A DNA stretch of 64,000 nt from Pseudolabrys sp. FHR47 (GTDB lineage: Bacteria > Pseudomonadota > Alphaproteobacteria > Rhizobiales > Xanthobacteraceae): assembly GCF_005153485.1 (NCBI RefSeq), contig NZ_CP039740.1, forward strand, positions 3,723,001 through 3,787,000. Reading direction: 5' to 3'. The notes below the pieces were generated by a model. It was given only the letters and a program-made list of their open reading frames with translations. It did no database searches and had not been told where the DNA came from. The number at the start of each line of letters is the position of its first letter. Position 1 is the stretch's first letter. This document shows positions 47,624 to 58,315 of the stretch, piece after piece. A program made the position numbers and the translations under genes.

Positions 47624-48874
47624 ATGATGAACAACCTCCGCATTGATCCCGAGCGCCTGTGGGGCGATCTCATGGAAACCGCCAAGATCGGCGCCACGGC
47701 GAAAGGCGGCATCTGCCGCCTCACCCTCACCGACCTCGACCGTCAGGTTCGCGACTGGTTTAGGGCTGCCGCCGAAAGCCTCGGCTGCACCGTTACTGTC
47801 GACGACATGGGGACGATGTTTGCCCGACGCGCCGGCCAGCGGAACGACATTCCCCCGATCGCCATGGGCAGCCATCTCGATACTCAGCCGACGGGCGGAA
47901 AATTTGACGGGACTCTTGGAGTCCTCGCCGCGCTCGAGGCGCTCCGCACCCTGCACCGCGCCGGCTACGAGACCTTCGCGCCGATCGAGGTCGTAAACTG
48001 GACCAACGAGGAAGGCTCGCGCTTTGCGCCCGCCATGGTCGCGTCGGGCGTCTTCGCTGGCGCCTTCACGCGCGACTGGGCGGTGGCACGGCAGGACCGC
48101 GCCGGCGTGACGTTCGGCGACGCGCTCGACGCCATCGGCTATCGCGGCACGCAGCGCTGCGGCGATCACCCTCTGTCGGCCTTTTTCGAGGTTCACATCG
48201 AACAGGGGCCGAACCTCGAAGCCGAGAACAAGGATATCGGCGTCGTCACCGGCGTGCAGGCGATCCGCTGGTACGAAGTAACTTTCACCGGACAGGACAG
48301 CCATGCCGGCACCACGCCGATGCACCGGCGGCACGATGCCTTGCTCGGCGCGGCGCGGCTGGTCGAAGCCGTGAATGCCATCGCCGTGAAGCACAAGACC
48401 GCGGTTGGCACCGTCGGCGTGCTCGAGGTCAAGCCGGCCTCGACCAATGTCATTCCCGGCGAGACCTACCTCACCATCGATTTCCGCGATCCCGACGAGT
48501 CCGTTCTCGAGCGGATGGAGCGCGATGTCGGCACGGCCGCCGAAGCAATCGCCCGGGAGCTGGGCCTCACGCTCGCTCTCAAGAACATCGTGAGGCAGCC
48601 GGCGGTTCATTTCGATGCGCAGTGCATCGAGGCCGTGCGCCGTGCCGCGGCGTCTGCGGGCCTGTCGACGCGGGACATTATGTCCGGCGCCGGTCACGAC
48701 GCGGCTTATCTCGCGCGCGTTGCGCCGACCACCATGATCTTCGTGCCGTGCAAGGACGGCATCAGCCACAACGAGGCGGAGTATTCGAGCAAGGAGCAAT
48801 GCGCCAACGGCGCGCAGGTGCTGCTGCAAGCCGTGCTGGACTATGACCGGATGCTGGCGGAGAAAATGCGATAG
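47624..48874 (+). CDS. M20-family amidase (N-carbamoyl-L-amino-acid hydrolase type)
   Basis: 416 aa Zn/Mn-dependent hydrolase. Metal ligands are in MGSHLDTQPTGGKFDGTLG and NWTNEEGSRFAPAM; the dimerisation domain contains DSHAGTTPMHRRHDALLG; the C-terminal ligand is in PCKDGISHNEAEYS. This pattern is that of beta-ureidopropionase, allantoate amidohydrolase and L-carbamoylase; exact substrate unknown. It lies in a neighbourhood with amide-type transport genes, suggesting use of carbamoyl or ureido compounds as nitrogen source. Confidence 0.93.
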   Translation: MMNNLRIDPERLWGDLMETAKIGATAKGGICRLTLTDLDRQVRDWFRAAAESLGCTVTVDDMGTMFARRAGQRNDIPPIAMGSHLDTQPTGGKFDGTLGVLAALEALRTLHRAGYETFAPIEVVNWTNEEGSRFAPAMVASGVFAGAFTRDWAVARQDRAGVTFGDALDAIGYRGTQRCGDHPLSAFFEVHIEQGPNLEAENKDIGVVTGVQAIRWYEVTFTGQDSHAGTTPMHRRHDALLGAARLVEAVNAIAVKHKTAVGTVGVLEVKPASTNVIPGETYLTIDFRDPDESVLERMERDVGTAAEAIARELGLTLALKNIVRQPAVHFDAQCIEAVRRAAASAGLSTRDIMSGAGHDAAYLARVAPTTMIFVPCKDGISHNEAEYSSKEQCANGAQVLLQAVLDYDRMLAEKMR

Positions 48875-48903
48875 CATGAGAGCGGGCCGCACACTCGGCA
48901 CGC

Positions 48904-49022
48904 TCCCTCTCCCCTTGGGGGAGAGGGTTGGGGTGAGGGGGCAGGTGACTCTCGATCGTTTGCAACCCCTCACCCGACGCACTTCGTGCGTCGACCTCTC
49001 CCTATGGGAGAGGTAAAGAAAG
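48904..49022. repeat. palindromic element (family with GGAAAGAAAG-like tail)
   Basis: Hairpin CCCTCTCCCCTTGGGGGAGAGGG, GGGGTGAGGGGG arm, spacer, CCCCTCACCCGACGC arm, CGCACTTCGTGCG hairpin, final CCTCTCCCTATGGGAGAGG and tail TAAAGAAAG. The right-hand half is nearly identical over about 39 bases to the copy at 62944. It ends 3 bases before the stop of the convergent gene. Confidence 0.88.
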
Positions 49023-49025
49023 CAA

Positions 49026-49628
49026 CTACATCGCTTCCTTGCGCGCGTGCAGCGCCATGGCGATCAGCGCCACGCCGCCGAATACCATGTTGATGCCGAC
49101 GAGCAGGCCGAGTGCCCACACCGCCGTCGACGGCAGCCCCATCAGCAACATAACCGCCAGCACAAGATCGACGATGCCGCTCGCCAGCATCCAGCCCCAC
49201 TGGCCGGAGAACTCGCGGCGATGATCGAGCGCGAAGAAGATCGAGGCGACGCCCTCGATGACGAAGAAGGCGATCAGCACCAAAGTCAGCGACAGCGCGC
49301 CCGCGACCGGCTGCGCCAGCATCCAGCCGCCGGCGAGAATGGCAAGTGCGGCCGAGATCAGCGCCCACCAGAAGCCCGGTGCGTTGCGCATCCAGAAGGT
49401 GGTGACAAGACCGATGACACCACTGATCAGGAACAGCCAGCCGAACAGAATCGTGACGGCGAGAGTCGCCAGCGGCGGAATGAGGATGGCGACGACGCCC
49501 AGGGCGACGAGCAGAACGCCTTCGGCGAGATAAAGCTTCCAGTGTTCGTGGATGGCTTTCACCACCGCCTTCTGCATCGTGGCGAGTTCGGCGTTGTCGG
49601 CCTGGGGCGGCGGCAGGTCGGTCGGCAT
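49026..49628 (-). CDS. HdeD-like (DUF308) membrane protein
   Basis: 200 aa with six predicted membrane helices from about residue 33 to 193 (LAEGVLLVALGVVAILIPP, LAVTILFGWLFLISGVIGLV and so on). The short cytoplasmic N-terminus MPTDLPPPQADNAELATMQK precedes them. It resembles HdeD, an acid-resistance-associated membrane protein in enterobacteria; the alphaproteobacterial role is unknown. Its stop sits next to a palindromic element. Confidence 0.9.
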   Translation of the reverse strand: MPTDLPPPQADNAELATMQKAVVKAIHEHWKLYLAEGVLLVALGVVAILIPPLATLAVTILFGWLFLISGVIGLVTTFWMRNAPGFWWALISAALAILAGGWMLAQPVAGALSLTLVLIAFFVIEGVASIFFALDHRREFSGQWGWMLASGIVDLVLAVMLLMGLPSTAVWALGLLVGINMVFGGVALIAMALHARKEAM

Positions 49629-49695
49629 GTCAGGCTCCGAATGTTCCGTTTCGGCGCGGTATTTACCCGAGACCGCTGCCGGATACCATCATACC

Positions 49696-50211
49696 CTAGT
49701 TTTCCACCCAGTCAGCGCATTTGGCGACCTCGGCCTGACTGCCCCAGGGCATGATCGGCACGGTCGAGGTCGAGTTTTTCGGCGACCCTTCAATGATCCG
49801 GTCGCTGTAGACCATGTAGACCAGCACGTTTCGCTTGGTATCGCAGCCGCGGACGATCTGCATTTTCTTGAAGAACAGCGACCGGCGCTGGCGGAACACG
49901 TCTTCGCCCTGTTCGAATTTGGCCTTGAACTTGATGGGGCCGATCTGGCGGCAAGCGAGAGAAATATCGGAGACTTCCTCGGCAACGCCGATCCAGCCCT
50001 TGAAGCCGCCGCGCTCCGGTACCGTGAAATGGCAGGCGACGCCCTCCACCTCCGGATCATCGAGACCGTAGGTTGCAAGCTTGTCGTTCGGCGTTACCCA
50101 CTTAAATACCGTAGACTTTTTGAAGATGAGGTCCGGCTGCTCGGCTGCGAATACCGCGCTCGATCCCACCACACAAAACCCCACCAGAATTGTTCTCATC
50201 CACTGCAACAC
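49696..50211 (-). CDS. creA: CreA family exported protein
   Basis: 171 aa. A GTG start at 50211 is supported by AGGAG 6-7 bases upstream; ATG at 50199 is an alternative. Signal peptide MRTILVGFCVVGSSAVFAAE. The mature part contains KSTVFKWVTPNDKLATYGLD, DPEVEGVACHFTVPERGGFKG and DISLACRQIGPI, the CreA signature. Periplasmic, function unknown. It stands alone, with a 67-base gap from the HdeD-like gene, whose start lies downstream of its stop. Confidence 0.92.
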   Translation of the reverse strand: MLQWMRTILVGFCVVGSSAVFAAEQPDLIFKKSTVFKWVTPNDKLATYGLDDPEVEGVACHFTVPERGGFKGWIGVAEEVSDISLACRQIGPIKFKAKFEQGEDVFRQRRSLFFKKMQIVRGCDTKRNVLVYMVYSDRIIEGSPKNSTSTVPIMPWGSQAEVAKCADWVEN

Positions 50212-50393
50212 GAATCACTCCTACATGGTTCGCAACCTAGAGCAGATAGGAATTCGTCACGCTCAGCAAAAGAGGTGCAGAAGGTACGTCAGTGTTGAAA
50301 CCAGGTTATCAAACCATCAAGCGAACCTGGACAATTAACCCGGCAATAAATTTGACCGCATAGATTGTTCGTGAAACTTCCTCACGAATCCGG

Positions 50394-52037
50394 ATGCGGA
50401 CCATGCGCCTCAACAACCCAGTGGTCGATGTCGAGTACGTCATCGAAGACGGCAAGACGATCGTCTCGACTACGGACCTCCACGGTAACATCACTTACGC
50501 GAATACCTACTTTGTCGACGTCAGTGGTTACACCGAGGATGAGCTCATCGGTCAGCCGCAAAACATTCTGCGCCATCCCGACATGCCGGCGACGGCGTTC
50601 AAGAATCTGTGGGACACCATCAAGGCTGGCCTGCCCTGGCGCGGCCTGGTGAAGAACCGCCGCAAGAACGGCGAATACTACTGGGTGATGGCCAATGTCA
50701 CACCGGTGATCGAGAACGGCAAGGCGGTCGGCTATATGTCGGTACGCACCAAGCCGACGCGCGAACAGGTTGGCCTCGCCACCAAGCTCTACGCGCAGGA
50801 ACGCGCAAAACCCGGCAGCGTCGGGCTCTGCCAGGGCCAGGTCGTGACCTCCTCGTGGATGAGCTTCTCTTTCATCCAGCGCTTCTCGATGTCGACCCGC
50901 ACCCGCATCATCATGGCGATACTGCTGGCATCGATCGGCACCGTTGGCGCCACCGTCGTCGCGCAGGGCTTGCCATGGTGGGTCGGTGCCGTGTCCGGAA
51001 TCGGCTTTTTCACCGCCGCCTCGGTCTGGTTCTATCTCGAGCGCAACATCCTCGGCCCGATCAAGGAAGCCTTGCGCGTCGCGCAATGCATGGCGGGCGG
51101 CGACCTGACCAGCCAGATTCACACCACGCGCTCCGACGAGATCGGCCAGTTGCTGCGCGCCATGGCACAGCTCAACACCAACCTGCACTCGATCGTCGGC
51201 GACATCCGCAACAACTTCAACGATATCCTGGCCGCGACCGGACAACTCGCCAGCGGCAACCGCGATCTCTCGGCGCGCACCGACTCGCAGGCCGCGGCTC
51301 TGGAAGAGACTGCCGCCAGCATGGAAGAGCTGACCTCGGCAGTGAAGCAGAATGCCGACAACTCCCGCAACGGCGACCAATATGCCGCAAATGCTCTGCA
51401 GACCGCAGAGAAGGGCGGCGCCATCGTCGGCAATGTCGTCTCGACGATTGCCGAGATCAGCGATTCGTCGAACAAGATTGCCGACATCGTTGGCATCATC
51501 AACGGCATCGCCTATCAGACCAATTTGCTGGCGCTCAATGCCGCGGTCGAGGCGGCGCGCGCCGGCGAAGCCGGTCGCGGCTTTGCCGTGGTCGCGACCG
51601 AAGTGCGCAGCCTGGCGCAGCGATCCGCTGCGGCGGCAACCGACATTCGTCAGTTGATCGAGGAATCGGTCGCGAAGGTCAGTCACGGCACCGTGCTGGC
51701 GAACGATGCCGGCAAGGCGATGCAGGATATTCTCACCGCCGTCGGCAAGATGACCGGACTCATGGCCGACATCGCCAACGCATCCAACGAGCAGTCGACC
51801 GGCATCAGCCAGGTCAACGACGCCGTGATGCAAATGGACGAGGTCACGCAGCAGAACGCCGCGCAGGTCGAAGAGACCTCCAATGCGACCGAGGGTCTCC
51901 AGGAGCGCAGCACCAAGCTGATGCAGGCGCTCGATGTCTTCAAGCTCGGGCGCCAGGGCTCGGGCGGTTCGGACGCCGCTGCGCAGCCGGTTCAGAAGAA
52001 GGAAAAGACGCGCCGGGCCATGCGCCGGGCGGCCTAG
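50394..52037 (+). CDS. Aer-like methyl-accepting chemotaxis protein with N-terminal PAS
   Basis: 547 aa. The PAS domain is at about 20-120 ([39 protein letters not shown]), the Aer-type pattern that binds FAD. Two membrane helices at 172-190 and 195-214 form a hairpin with no large periplasmic part. A HAMP region is at about 215-265. The signalling domain has the hairpin tip [20 protein letters not shown]. It senses redox or energy state and signals to CheA. Starts at 50394 and 50403 are both possible. The tail [13 protein letters not shown] is basic and lacks a CheR-binding pentapeptide. Confidence 0.94.
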   Translation: MRTMRLNNPVVDVEYVIEDGKTIVSTTDLHGNITYANTYFVDVSGYTEDELIGQPQNILRHPDMPATAFKNLWDTIKAGLPWRGLVKNRRKNGEYYWVMANVTPVIENGKAVGYMSVRTKPTREQVGLATKLYAQERAKPGSVGLCQGQVVTSSWMSFSFIQRFSMSTRTRIIMAILLASIGTVGATVVAQGLPWWVGAVSGIGFFTAASVWFYLERNILGPIKEALRVAQCMAGGDLTSQIHTTRSDEIGQLLRAMAQLNTNLHSIVGDIRNNFNDILAATGQLASGNRDLSARTDSQAAALEETAASMEELTSAVKQNADNSRNGDQYAANALQTAEKGGAIVGNVVSTIAEISDSSNKIADIVGIINGIAYQTNLLALNAAVEAARAGEAGRGFAVVATEVRSLAQRSAAAATDIRQLIEESVAKVSHGTVLANDAGKAMQDILTAVGKMTGLMADIANASNEQSTGISQVNDAVMQMDEVTQQNAAQVEETSNATEGLQERSTKLMQALDVFKLGRQGSGGSDAAAQPVQKKEKTRRAMRRAA

Positions 52038-52084
52038 AGCGATCCCAGAACCATGCGCGCCGCGGCAAGCGGCGCTCTATGTGC

Positions 52085-53068
52085 CTACGCCCATAGACGC
52101 TCGCCGCTCATGCCCTTGTAGAGGTCGGCGACGAATTCCCCATAGCCATTGAACAGCAAGGTCGGCCGCCGCTCTCCGGTACCGATGACTTCTTCGGTGG
52201 CCTGGCTCCAGCGCGGATGCGCCACTCCCGGGTTCACATTGGCCCAGAAGCCGTATTCGGACGCCTGCAACGCCTCCCACATGCCTTTCGGGCGTTCCTC
52301 CGTGAAGGAGAAGCGCACGATCGACTTGATCGACTTAAAACCGTATTTCCACGGCACCGCCAGCCGCAGCGGCGCGCCGTGCTGCTTGACCATCGGATGG
52401 CCATAGGCGCCAGTGGCGATGAAAGCGAGGTCGTTGGTCGCCTCCGCCATCGACAGGCCTTCGACATAAGGCCACGGATACCAGGGCTGGCGCTGGCCCG
52501 GCGCCACCTTCGAATTCATGAAGGTTTCCATCTTCACGTATTTCGCCGAGCCAAGCGGTTTGGCGAACTCGACCAGCTTCTTCAGCGGGAAGCCACTCCA
52601 GGCGATCGCCATGCCCCAGGCTTCGACGCAGCGATGCCGATAGGCACGCTCCTCGATGCCCATCTTCTTGATGAGTTCGTCGGCATCGATCTCGAACGGC
52701 TTTTCGACCATGCCGTCGATCTTCACCGCCCACGGCCGGACGACCAGCTTCTGCGCCTGCTCGACGACGTTCTTGGTCGAATTGAACTCGTAGAAGTTAT
52801 TGTAGCTGGCGTTCACCTTTTCGTCGGTGATCGGCCGGTCGAGCTTGTAGGTCTCGTTGCGTTTGGCGGGATAAAGGCTGGCATTGGGGTCCGGCAAATT
52901 GGCGGCGTCGGATACGCGCTGTGCCTGCGCCAGGCCCGGGGCCAAAGCCGGCGCCATCGCCAGCGCGCTCGCTCCCGCGATCAGAAGCTTACGCCGGTTG
53001 AACACCAGATGTTCGGGCGTGATCTGGCTTTCCGGAATCTCCCAGCCGCGGCGGCGGATGACGTTCAT
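52085..53068 (-). CDS. msrP: protein-methionine-sulfoxide reductase catalytic subunit MsrP
   Basis: 327 aa periplasmic molybdopterin enzyme (formerly YedY). Tat signal RRKLLIAGASALAMAPALA at about 25-43. Molybdenum ligand Cys147 is in YRHRCVEAWGM. It repairs oxidised methionine in envelope proteins. Its partner MsrQ (YedZ, a heme membrane protein) is normally adjacent. Here the neighbouring gene upstream is an 80-aa membrane protein too small to be MsrQ. The usual electron donor must be elsewhere or be replaced. Confidence 0.95.
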   Translation of the reverse strand: MNVIRRRGWEIPESQITPEHLVFNRRKLLIAGASALAMAPALAPGLAQAQRVSDAANLPDPNASLYPAKRNETYKLDRPITDEKVNASYNNFYEFNSTKNVVEQAQKLVVRPWAVKIDGMVEKPFEIDADELIKKMGIEERAYRHRCVEAWGMAIAWSGFPLKKLVEFAKPLGSAKYVKMETFMNSKVAPGQRQPWYPWPYVEGLSMAEATNDLAFIATGAYGHPMVKQHGAPLRLAVPWKYGFKSIKSIVRFSFTEERPKGMWEALQASEYGFWANVNPGVAHPRWSQATEEVIGTGERRPTLLFNGYGEFVADLYKGMSGERLWA

Positions 53069-53164
53069 CGCGTTTGACCCCTCTGTCGGTCCATGTTGGC
53101 ACAGACTGACCTAAAACCACGAGGGATCACAGGCAAATCACGGATACGGGAGAAGGCGCTAGGG

Positions 53165-53407
53165 TCAGGCCCGCTCCCGATAAAGGCCCCATACGGCGTA
53201 AAGCGCGGCGAGCGTTGCGGCAAGAAACAAGACGGACAAAAGCATGCCTTCGGCCGGCCAACGCAGGGCCCGGGCGAGGTCGTAAATTACGTATACCGCG
53301 AAGGTGAAGGCCAGACCGTAGAGATAAGGCCGCCCTTTCGCCGCGGCGAGCGCTGCGATCACCGCAACGGCCGCTTCAAGCACAATCGAAACGAGAAGCA
53401 TGGTCAT
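53165..53407 (-). CDS. small three-helix membrane protein
   Basis: 80 aa, nearly all hydrophobic: helices at about 2-22, 28-48 and 55-75, ending YAVWGLYRERA. The ribosome site is GAGG about 10 bases before the ATG at 53407. No heme-ligating His, so not MsrQ. It is on the same strand upstream of msrP (96-base gap) and downstream of the EF-G-like gene. Function unknown; a physical link with MsrP is possible only by position. Confidence 0.55.
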   Translation of the reverse strand: MTMLLVSIVLEAAVAVIAALAAAKGRPYLYGLAFTFAVYVIYDLARALRWPAEGMLLSVLFLAATLAALYAVWGLYRERA

Positions 53408-53524
53408 GCGGTCAGCCCTCTTAACTGCTCTGCCTGCATCGTCGCCCTTCTACGGAACTGCTAACGGCCGCTGCCACGCCATGTACTAACAATAGCGCGG
53501 CGCGGCCGTCGCTTGATGCAGTCC

Positions 53525-55606
53525 CTACTCCGCCGCCCGCCTTGCCGCGACGACCTGCTCGGCCTGCCGGCCGGTCAGTTCCGCCATGTGGTCGAACTTG
53601 AAGGCGAAGGAGCCGACGCCGGCCGTCGCGGAACGGACCTCGACGATCAGGTCGCCGATCTCGGCTTCCGCCATCTGCGCCCGCACCGTATCCCAGCCGT
53701 CCCAGCCCTCGCGGGTGTCGAAGCCGAGGATCTGGCCGCGCCGTCCGGACAGGATGGCGTTGATGCGCGCGGTCGCATCGCTCGGGCAGACGATCTCGAC
53801 CATGTAGATCGGCTCGAGCAGCACTGGCTGGCATTGCGGCAGGCCTTCGGCGACGGCGATGCGGCCCGCGGTACGGAACGCCATGTCGGAGGAATCGACA
53901 GTGTGATACGAGCCGTCGGTCAGAGACACCTCGACATCCACCACCGGGAAGCCGAGCGGGCCGTGCTTGAGCCCGTCCTTGACCCCCTCCTCGACCGCCG
54001 GGATGTAGTTGCGCGGCACCACCCCGCCGGTGATCATGTCGTTGAACTTGAAGCCGCCCTCGCGCGGCAGCGGTTTGATCTCGAGCACCACGTCGCCGAA
54101 CTGACCGTGTCCGCCGGACTGCTTCTTGTGGCGGCCGCGCAGGCTGATGGACTTGCGGATGGTCTCGCGATAGCCGACAGCCGGCCGATGCGTCAGCACC
54201 GGCACGCCATAGCGATCGGCGAGCCGCTCGGTGGCGACGCGCAAATGCATCTCGCCCTGCCCCCACATCACCACCTCATGACTCTCGGTGTTGTGGATCA
54301 CGGTCAGCGCCGGGTCTTCCTCGGTGAGCTTGGTGAAAGCCACGCCGAGCTTGACGTCGTCCTTGCGTTCCTTCGCCGCGACGGCCATGGCCAGCACCGG
54401 CGGCGATGGCGTCACTGTCACCAAAGGCTCGATCGCATGCTTGCCGGCCGACAATGTATCGCCCGTCTTGGCGCCATCGAGCTTACCGAAGGCCACGGTC
54501 TCGCCGGCCTTGGCCGGCCCCCGTTTGGCGAAGGTCGCGCCCATCAGGTTGAACACGCCGGCGACGCGGCCGGCATCGCGGCGCGGTGCGAGGAATGATG
54601 CGCCTTCGCCGACTTCGCCATTGAGCACGCGCGCGACCGACATCTTGCCGCCATGCGCGGTGTGATAGGTCTTGAGAACGATCGCCGTCGGGTCACCCGA
54701 CTTGAGCCCGAGACGCTTCGCCGTCTCGGCAACGCCAGGCGCTTCGTGACGCAAGGCCTTGAGCAGCCGCAGGACGCCGTTCGAACGCGACGCGACGCCG
54801 AGCAGCACCGGGCACACCACGCCGTCGCGCAACTCCATGGCCAGATCGTCGAACACCTTGTCGCGCGGCGGCTCCATGTCGCCGAGCAGTTGCTCGAGCA
54901 ATTCGTCGTCGTGATCGGCCAGCCGCTCCAGCATGGTGAAGCGCGCTTCCTTCTCGCGATCCTTGTTCTCGCCGGCAAGCTCGATCACTTCGGAGGCGGC
55001 GTATTCGCGATAGACATGGGCGCGCTCGAGCGCCAGATCGACGAAGCCGGAGATGATATCGCCGTTCCAGATCGGGATCTGCCGCAGCAACAGCGGCACG
55101 CGCGAGGCCGGCTGCAAGAGCTGGATCGTCTCGCGCACGCGCTTGTCGGCCTTGTCGATCTTGTTGAGGAACAGGAAGTGGGGGATCTTGCGGTCTTCGA
55201 GCTCGCGCAGGATGAGCTGAAGCTGCGGCACCTTCTTCTCGTCGGCCTCGCATACGACGACCGCGGCATCGACCGCCGGCAGCACGCAGCGCATGTCGTG
55301 AATGAATTCGATCGAGCCCGGACAGTCGACGAAGGTATAGCTGTCGCCCATGAACTCGGTGGTGGCGAAGGTCGCCTCGACGCTCATCTTGTGCTGGCGC
55401 GCTTCCTTCGAGGCGTCGCTGACCGTGTTGCCTGCCTCGACGGAGCCTTGCCGCGCGATGGCGCCGGTGCGCGCCAGGATCGCCTCAAGTAGCGTGGTCT
55501 TGCCGCTCTGGAACGGGCCCACCAGCGCGATGGTGCGGGGGCCCCCGGAACTTATCGCCTGGGAACGCGTGCCTTTCTGTTGCGCAGACTCCTGCATCGA
55601 ATGCAT
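53525..55606 (-). CDS. EF-G-like translational GTPase, catalytic His replaced
   Basis: 693 aa from MHSMQESAQQ, with GGGAGG 5 bases upstream. P-loop GPFQSGKTTL at 30-39, DCPGSIEF at 94-101 and NKID follow the elongation-factor fold, then domains II-V (DMITGGVVPRNYIPAVEEG, DGSYHTVDSSDMAFRTAG, SGRRGQILGFDTREG). The canonical G3 motif DTPGH is DCPGS: the His that activates water is Ser98. The switch-I RGITI motif is also not evident. It is therefore a paralogue, not housekeeping fusA, and may be slow or stalled in GTP hydrolysis. It may act in ribosome recycling, rescue or stress. Role unknown. Confidence 0.9.
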   Translation of the reverse strand: MHSMQESAQQKGTRSQAISSGGPRTIALVGPFQSGKTTLLEAILARTGAIARQGSVEAGNTVSDASKEARQHKMSVEATFATTEFMGDSYTFVDCPGSIEFIHDMRCVLPAVDAAVVVCEADEKKVPQLQLILRELEDRKIPHFLFLNKIDKADKRVRETIQLLQPASRVPLLLRQIPIWNGDIISGFVDLALERAHVYREYAASEVIELAGENKDREKEARFTMLERLADHDDELLEQLLGDMEPPRDKVFDDLAMELRDGVVCPVLLGVASRSNGVLRLLKALRHEAPGVAETAKRLGLKSGDPTAIVLKTYHTAHGGKMSVARVLNGEVGEGASFLAPRRDAGRVAGVFNLMGATFAKRGPAKAGETVAFGKLDGAKTGDTLSAGKHAIEPLVTVTPSPPVLAMAVAAKERKDDVKLGVAFTKLTEEDPALTVIHNTESHEVVMWGQGEMHLRVATERLADRYGVPVLTHRPAVGYRETIRKSISLRGRHKKQSGGHGQFGDVVLEIKPLPREGGFKFNDMITGGVVPRNYIPAVEEGVKDGLKHGPLGFPVVDVEVSLTDGSYHTVDSSDMAFRTAGRIAVAEGLPQCQPVLLEPIYMVEIVCPSDATARINAILSGRRGQILGFDTREGWDGWDTVRAQMAEAEIGDLIVEVRSATAGVGSFAFKFDHMAELTGRQAEQVVAARRAAE

Positions 55607-55715
55607 GGCAACCTCCCTGGCCGGGAGCTGGACCAATGTTACCCGGCCCGTGGAGTAATCGTCTCAGGCCGCCGCCGCACTGGCAAGTCACGATTGTGAC
55701 GCTGCGCCGCAAAAA

Positions 55716-56717
55716 TCACTTAAAGTTCAAATCGACGATATTCTTCGCGCTGAACGACTTATCGAGCAGTCCCTGCGCCTGGTACCAGGCGATACGCCGG
55801 TCAAGGTCGACGGTATCGATGCCCGCCTTCGCATCCATGTAATGCACTTCGCCTTCCGCCATCGCCAGCGCCTCGTGGGGCCGGGCGCGCGGATAGACAT
55901 AATAAGCGAGAATCTTCGCCGCCTCCTGCGAAGCCGCGTTGGAGACGCGCTTCGAGTACTTGTCCAGGCGCAGAAACGCGGCGTGATAATCGGCGGCGCC
56001 ACGGCGGTAGGCGCGCAGGAACTTTTCGGTGACGGCGCGGCGCTCGGCCAGCATCTTCGGCGAAGCAAACAGTGCGCCGAGTTCCGATGTCGAGAACTGC
56101 GAGCACCAGGCAACCAGCTTGCCTTGATTGGTGGCGAGCAGATCGCGTGCTTCGATCATCGGCAGCACCGCCATATCGGCGCGGCCTTCTCTGATGGCGG
56201 CGGCGGCGGCCTTCGGCGAGCCGGCGAAGCGCAAGGTGAATCCGTCGCCTTTGCCGTCCTTGCTCTTTTTGGCCTGTTCCAACTGATAGTGAAGTGTCGA
56301 ACCGACGGCATCGACGACGACGACACCGCTGAGCAACTGGTTGAGCTTGCGAATGCCGCGATCATAAGCGGCGGCGGACACCACCAGTTCGTTGCCTTCG
56401 TAACCGTCCATCTCGCGAGCCTGGGCGGCCACCGCCTTGAAACCGGTGTCCTTCGCCAGCTTGACGGACTCGATGCTCCAGTGCGCCAGTGCGATATCGG
56501 CCGAGCCGGCGGCCATGGCCTTCACCACTTCGCCATCCGACGCATAGGCGGTCATGTCGGGCTCGATGCCCTCGGCCTTGAAGTAGCCGCGGGCCGCGGC
56601 GAGGAACAGGGCGCCGTTGGCTGAGGCGCGCGTCACGGCAACGGTCACGCGCTCCTGCGCCACGGCGGGAGCCGTACAAACAAGTGCGATTGCGACGGCG
56701 GCGGCGCGGAGCATCAT
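55716..56717 (-). CDS. ABC transporter substrate-binding protein (NMT1/TauA-like), orphan
   Basis: 333 aa. Signal peptide MMLRAAAVAIALVCTAPAVA. The mature protein begins QERVTVAVTRASANGALFLA, and ARGYFKAEGIEPDMTAYASD is typical of SsuA/TauA/NMT1-type binding proteins for sulfonates, nitrate or thiamin precursors. No permease or ATPase gene is adjacent. It lies downstream of the aspartate aminotransferase gene on the same strand with a palindromic element between. Ligand unknown. Confidence 0.88.
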   Translation of the reverse strand: MMLRAAAVAIALVCTAPAVAQERVTVAVTRASANGALFLAAARGYFKAEGIEPDMTAYASDGEVVKAMAAGSADIALAHWSIESVKLAKDTGFKAVAAQAREMDGYEGNELVVSAAAYDRGIRKLNQLLSGVVVVDAVGSTLHYQLEQAKKSKDGKGDGFTLRFAGSPKAAAAAIREGRADMAVLPMIEARDLLATNQGKLVAWCSQFSTSELGALFASPKMLAERRAVTEKFLRAYRRGAADYHAAFLRLDKYSKRVSNAASQEAAKILAYYVYPRARPHEALAMAEGEVHYMDAKAGIDTVDLDRRIAWYQAQGLLDKSFSAKNIVDLNFK

Positions 56718-56758
56718 GCCGCGACCATAGCGAAGGCGGGCGTGATTCGCTTTCCTTT

Positions 56759-56804
56759 CACCTCTCCCCGCATAGCTCGCCTATGCGGGGAGAGGGAAAG
56801 AAAG
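56759..56804. repeat. solo-hairpin copy of the palindromic family
   Basis: CCTCTCCCCGCATAG / CTATGCGGGGAGAGG with loop CTCGC is a perfect 15-bp stem, followed by the family tail GGAAAGAAAG. It is one half of the longer elements. It lies 4 bases past the aspartate aminotransferase stop and may stabilise that transcript. Confidence 0.85.
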
Positions 56805-56807
56805 GGC

Positions 56808-58079
<1,272 letters not shown>

Positions 58080-58120
58080 TTAAATGATCCATTCATCAGC
58101 GCTGTTGATGGGCTCTTTTC

Positions 58121-58280
58121 ACCTCTCCCCGCACGGCGGGGAGAGGTCGACCGTCCGAGTGCAACGAGGGCGGTCGGGTGAGGGGCCGGCCCTGCCAGCG
58201 CCAGCATTTCGCCCCTCACCCGGCTTGCCGCTGACGCGGCTCGCCACCCTCTCCCCGTAAACGGGGAGAGGGAAGAAAGA
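58121..58280. repeat. full palindromic element upstream of the GT87-like gene
   Basis: Left hairpin CCTCTCCCCGC-ACG-GCGGGGAGAGG (58122-58146), long-range arms CGGGTGAGGGGC (58175-58186) and GCCCCTCACCCG (58211-58222), right hairpin CCCTCTCCCCGT-AA-ACGGGGAGAGGG (58247-58272), tail AAGAAAGA. It shows the family architecture most clearly. It lies between divergent genes. Confidence 0.9.
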
Positions 58281-58315
58281 CGGAGCGTTAAGCCCGCTTT
58301 GCTAAACCCGGCCCC

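Noticed and set aside
50609..52096. 495-residue open frame over the chemoreceptor gene
   Set aside because: It lies in another frame of a clear chemoreceptor gene, is Arg/Gln-rich and has no family features; an artefact of high GC.
53165..53407. msrQ beside msrP
   Set aside because: Only 80 residues, three helices and no heme His residues; MsrQ is about 200 residues.
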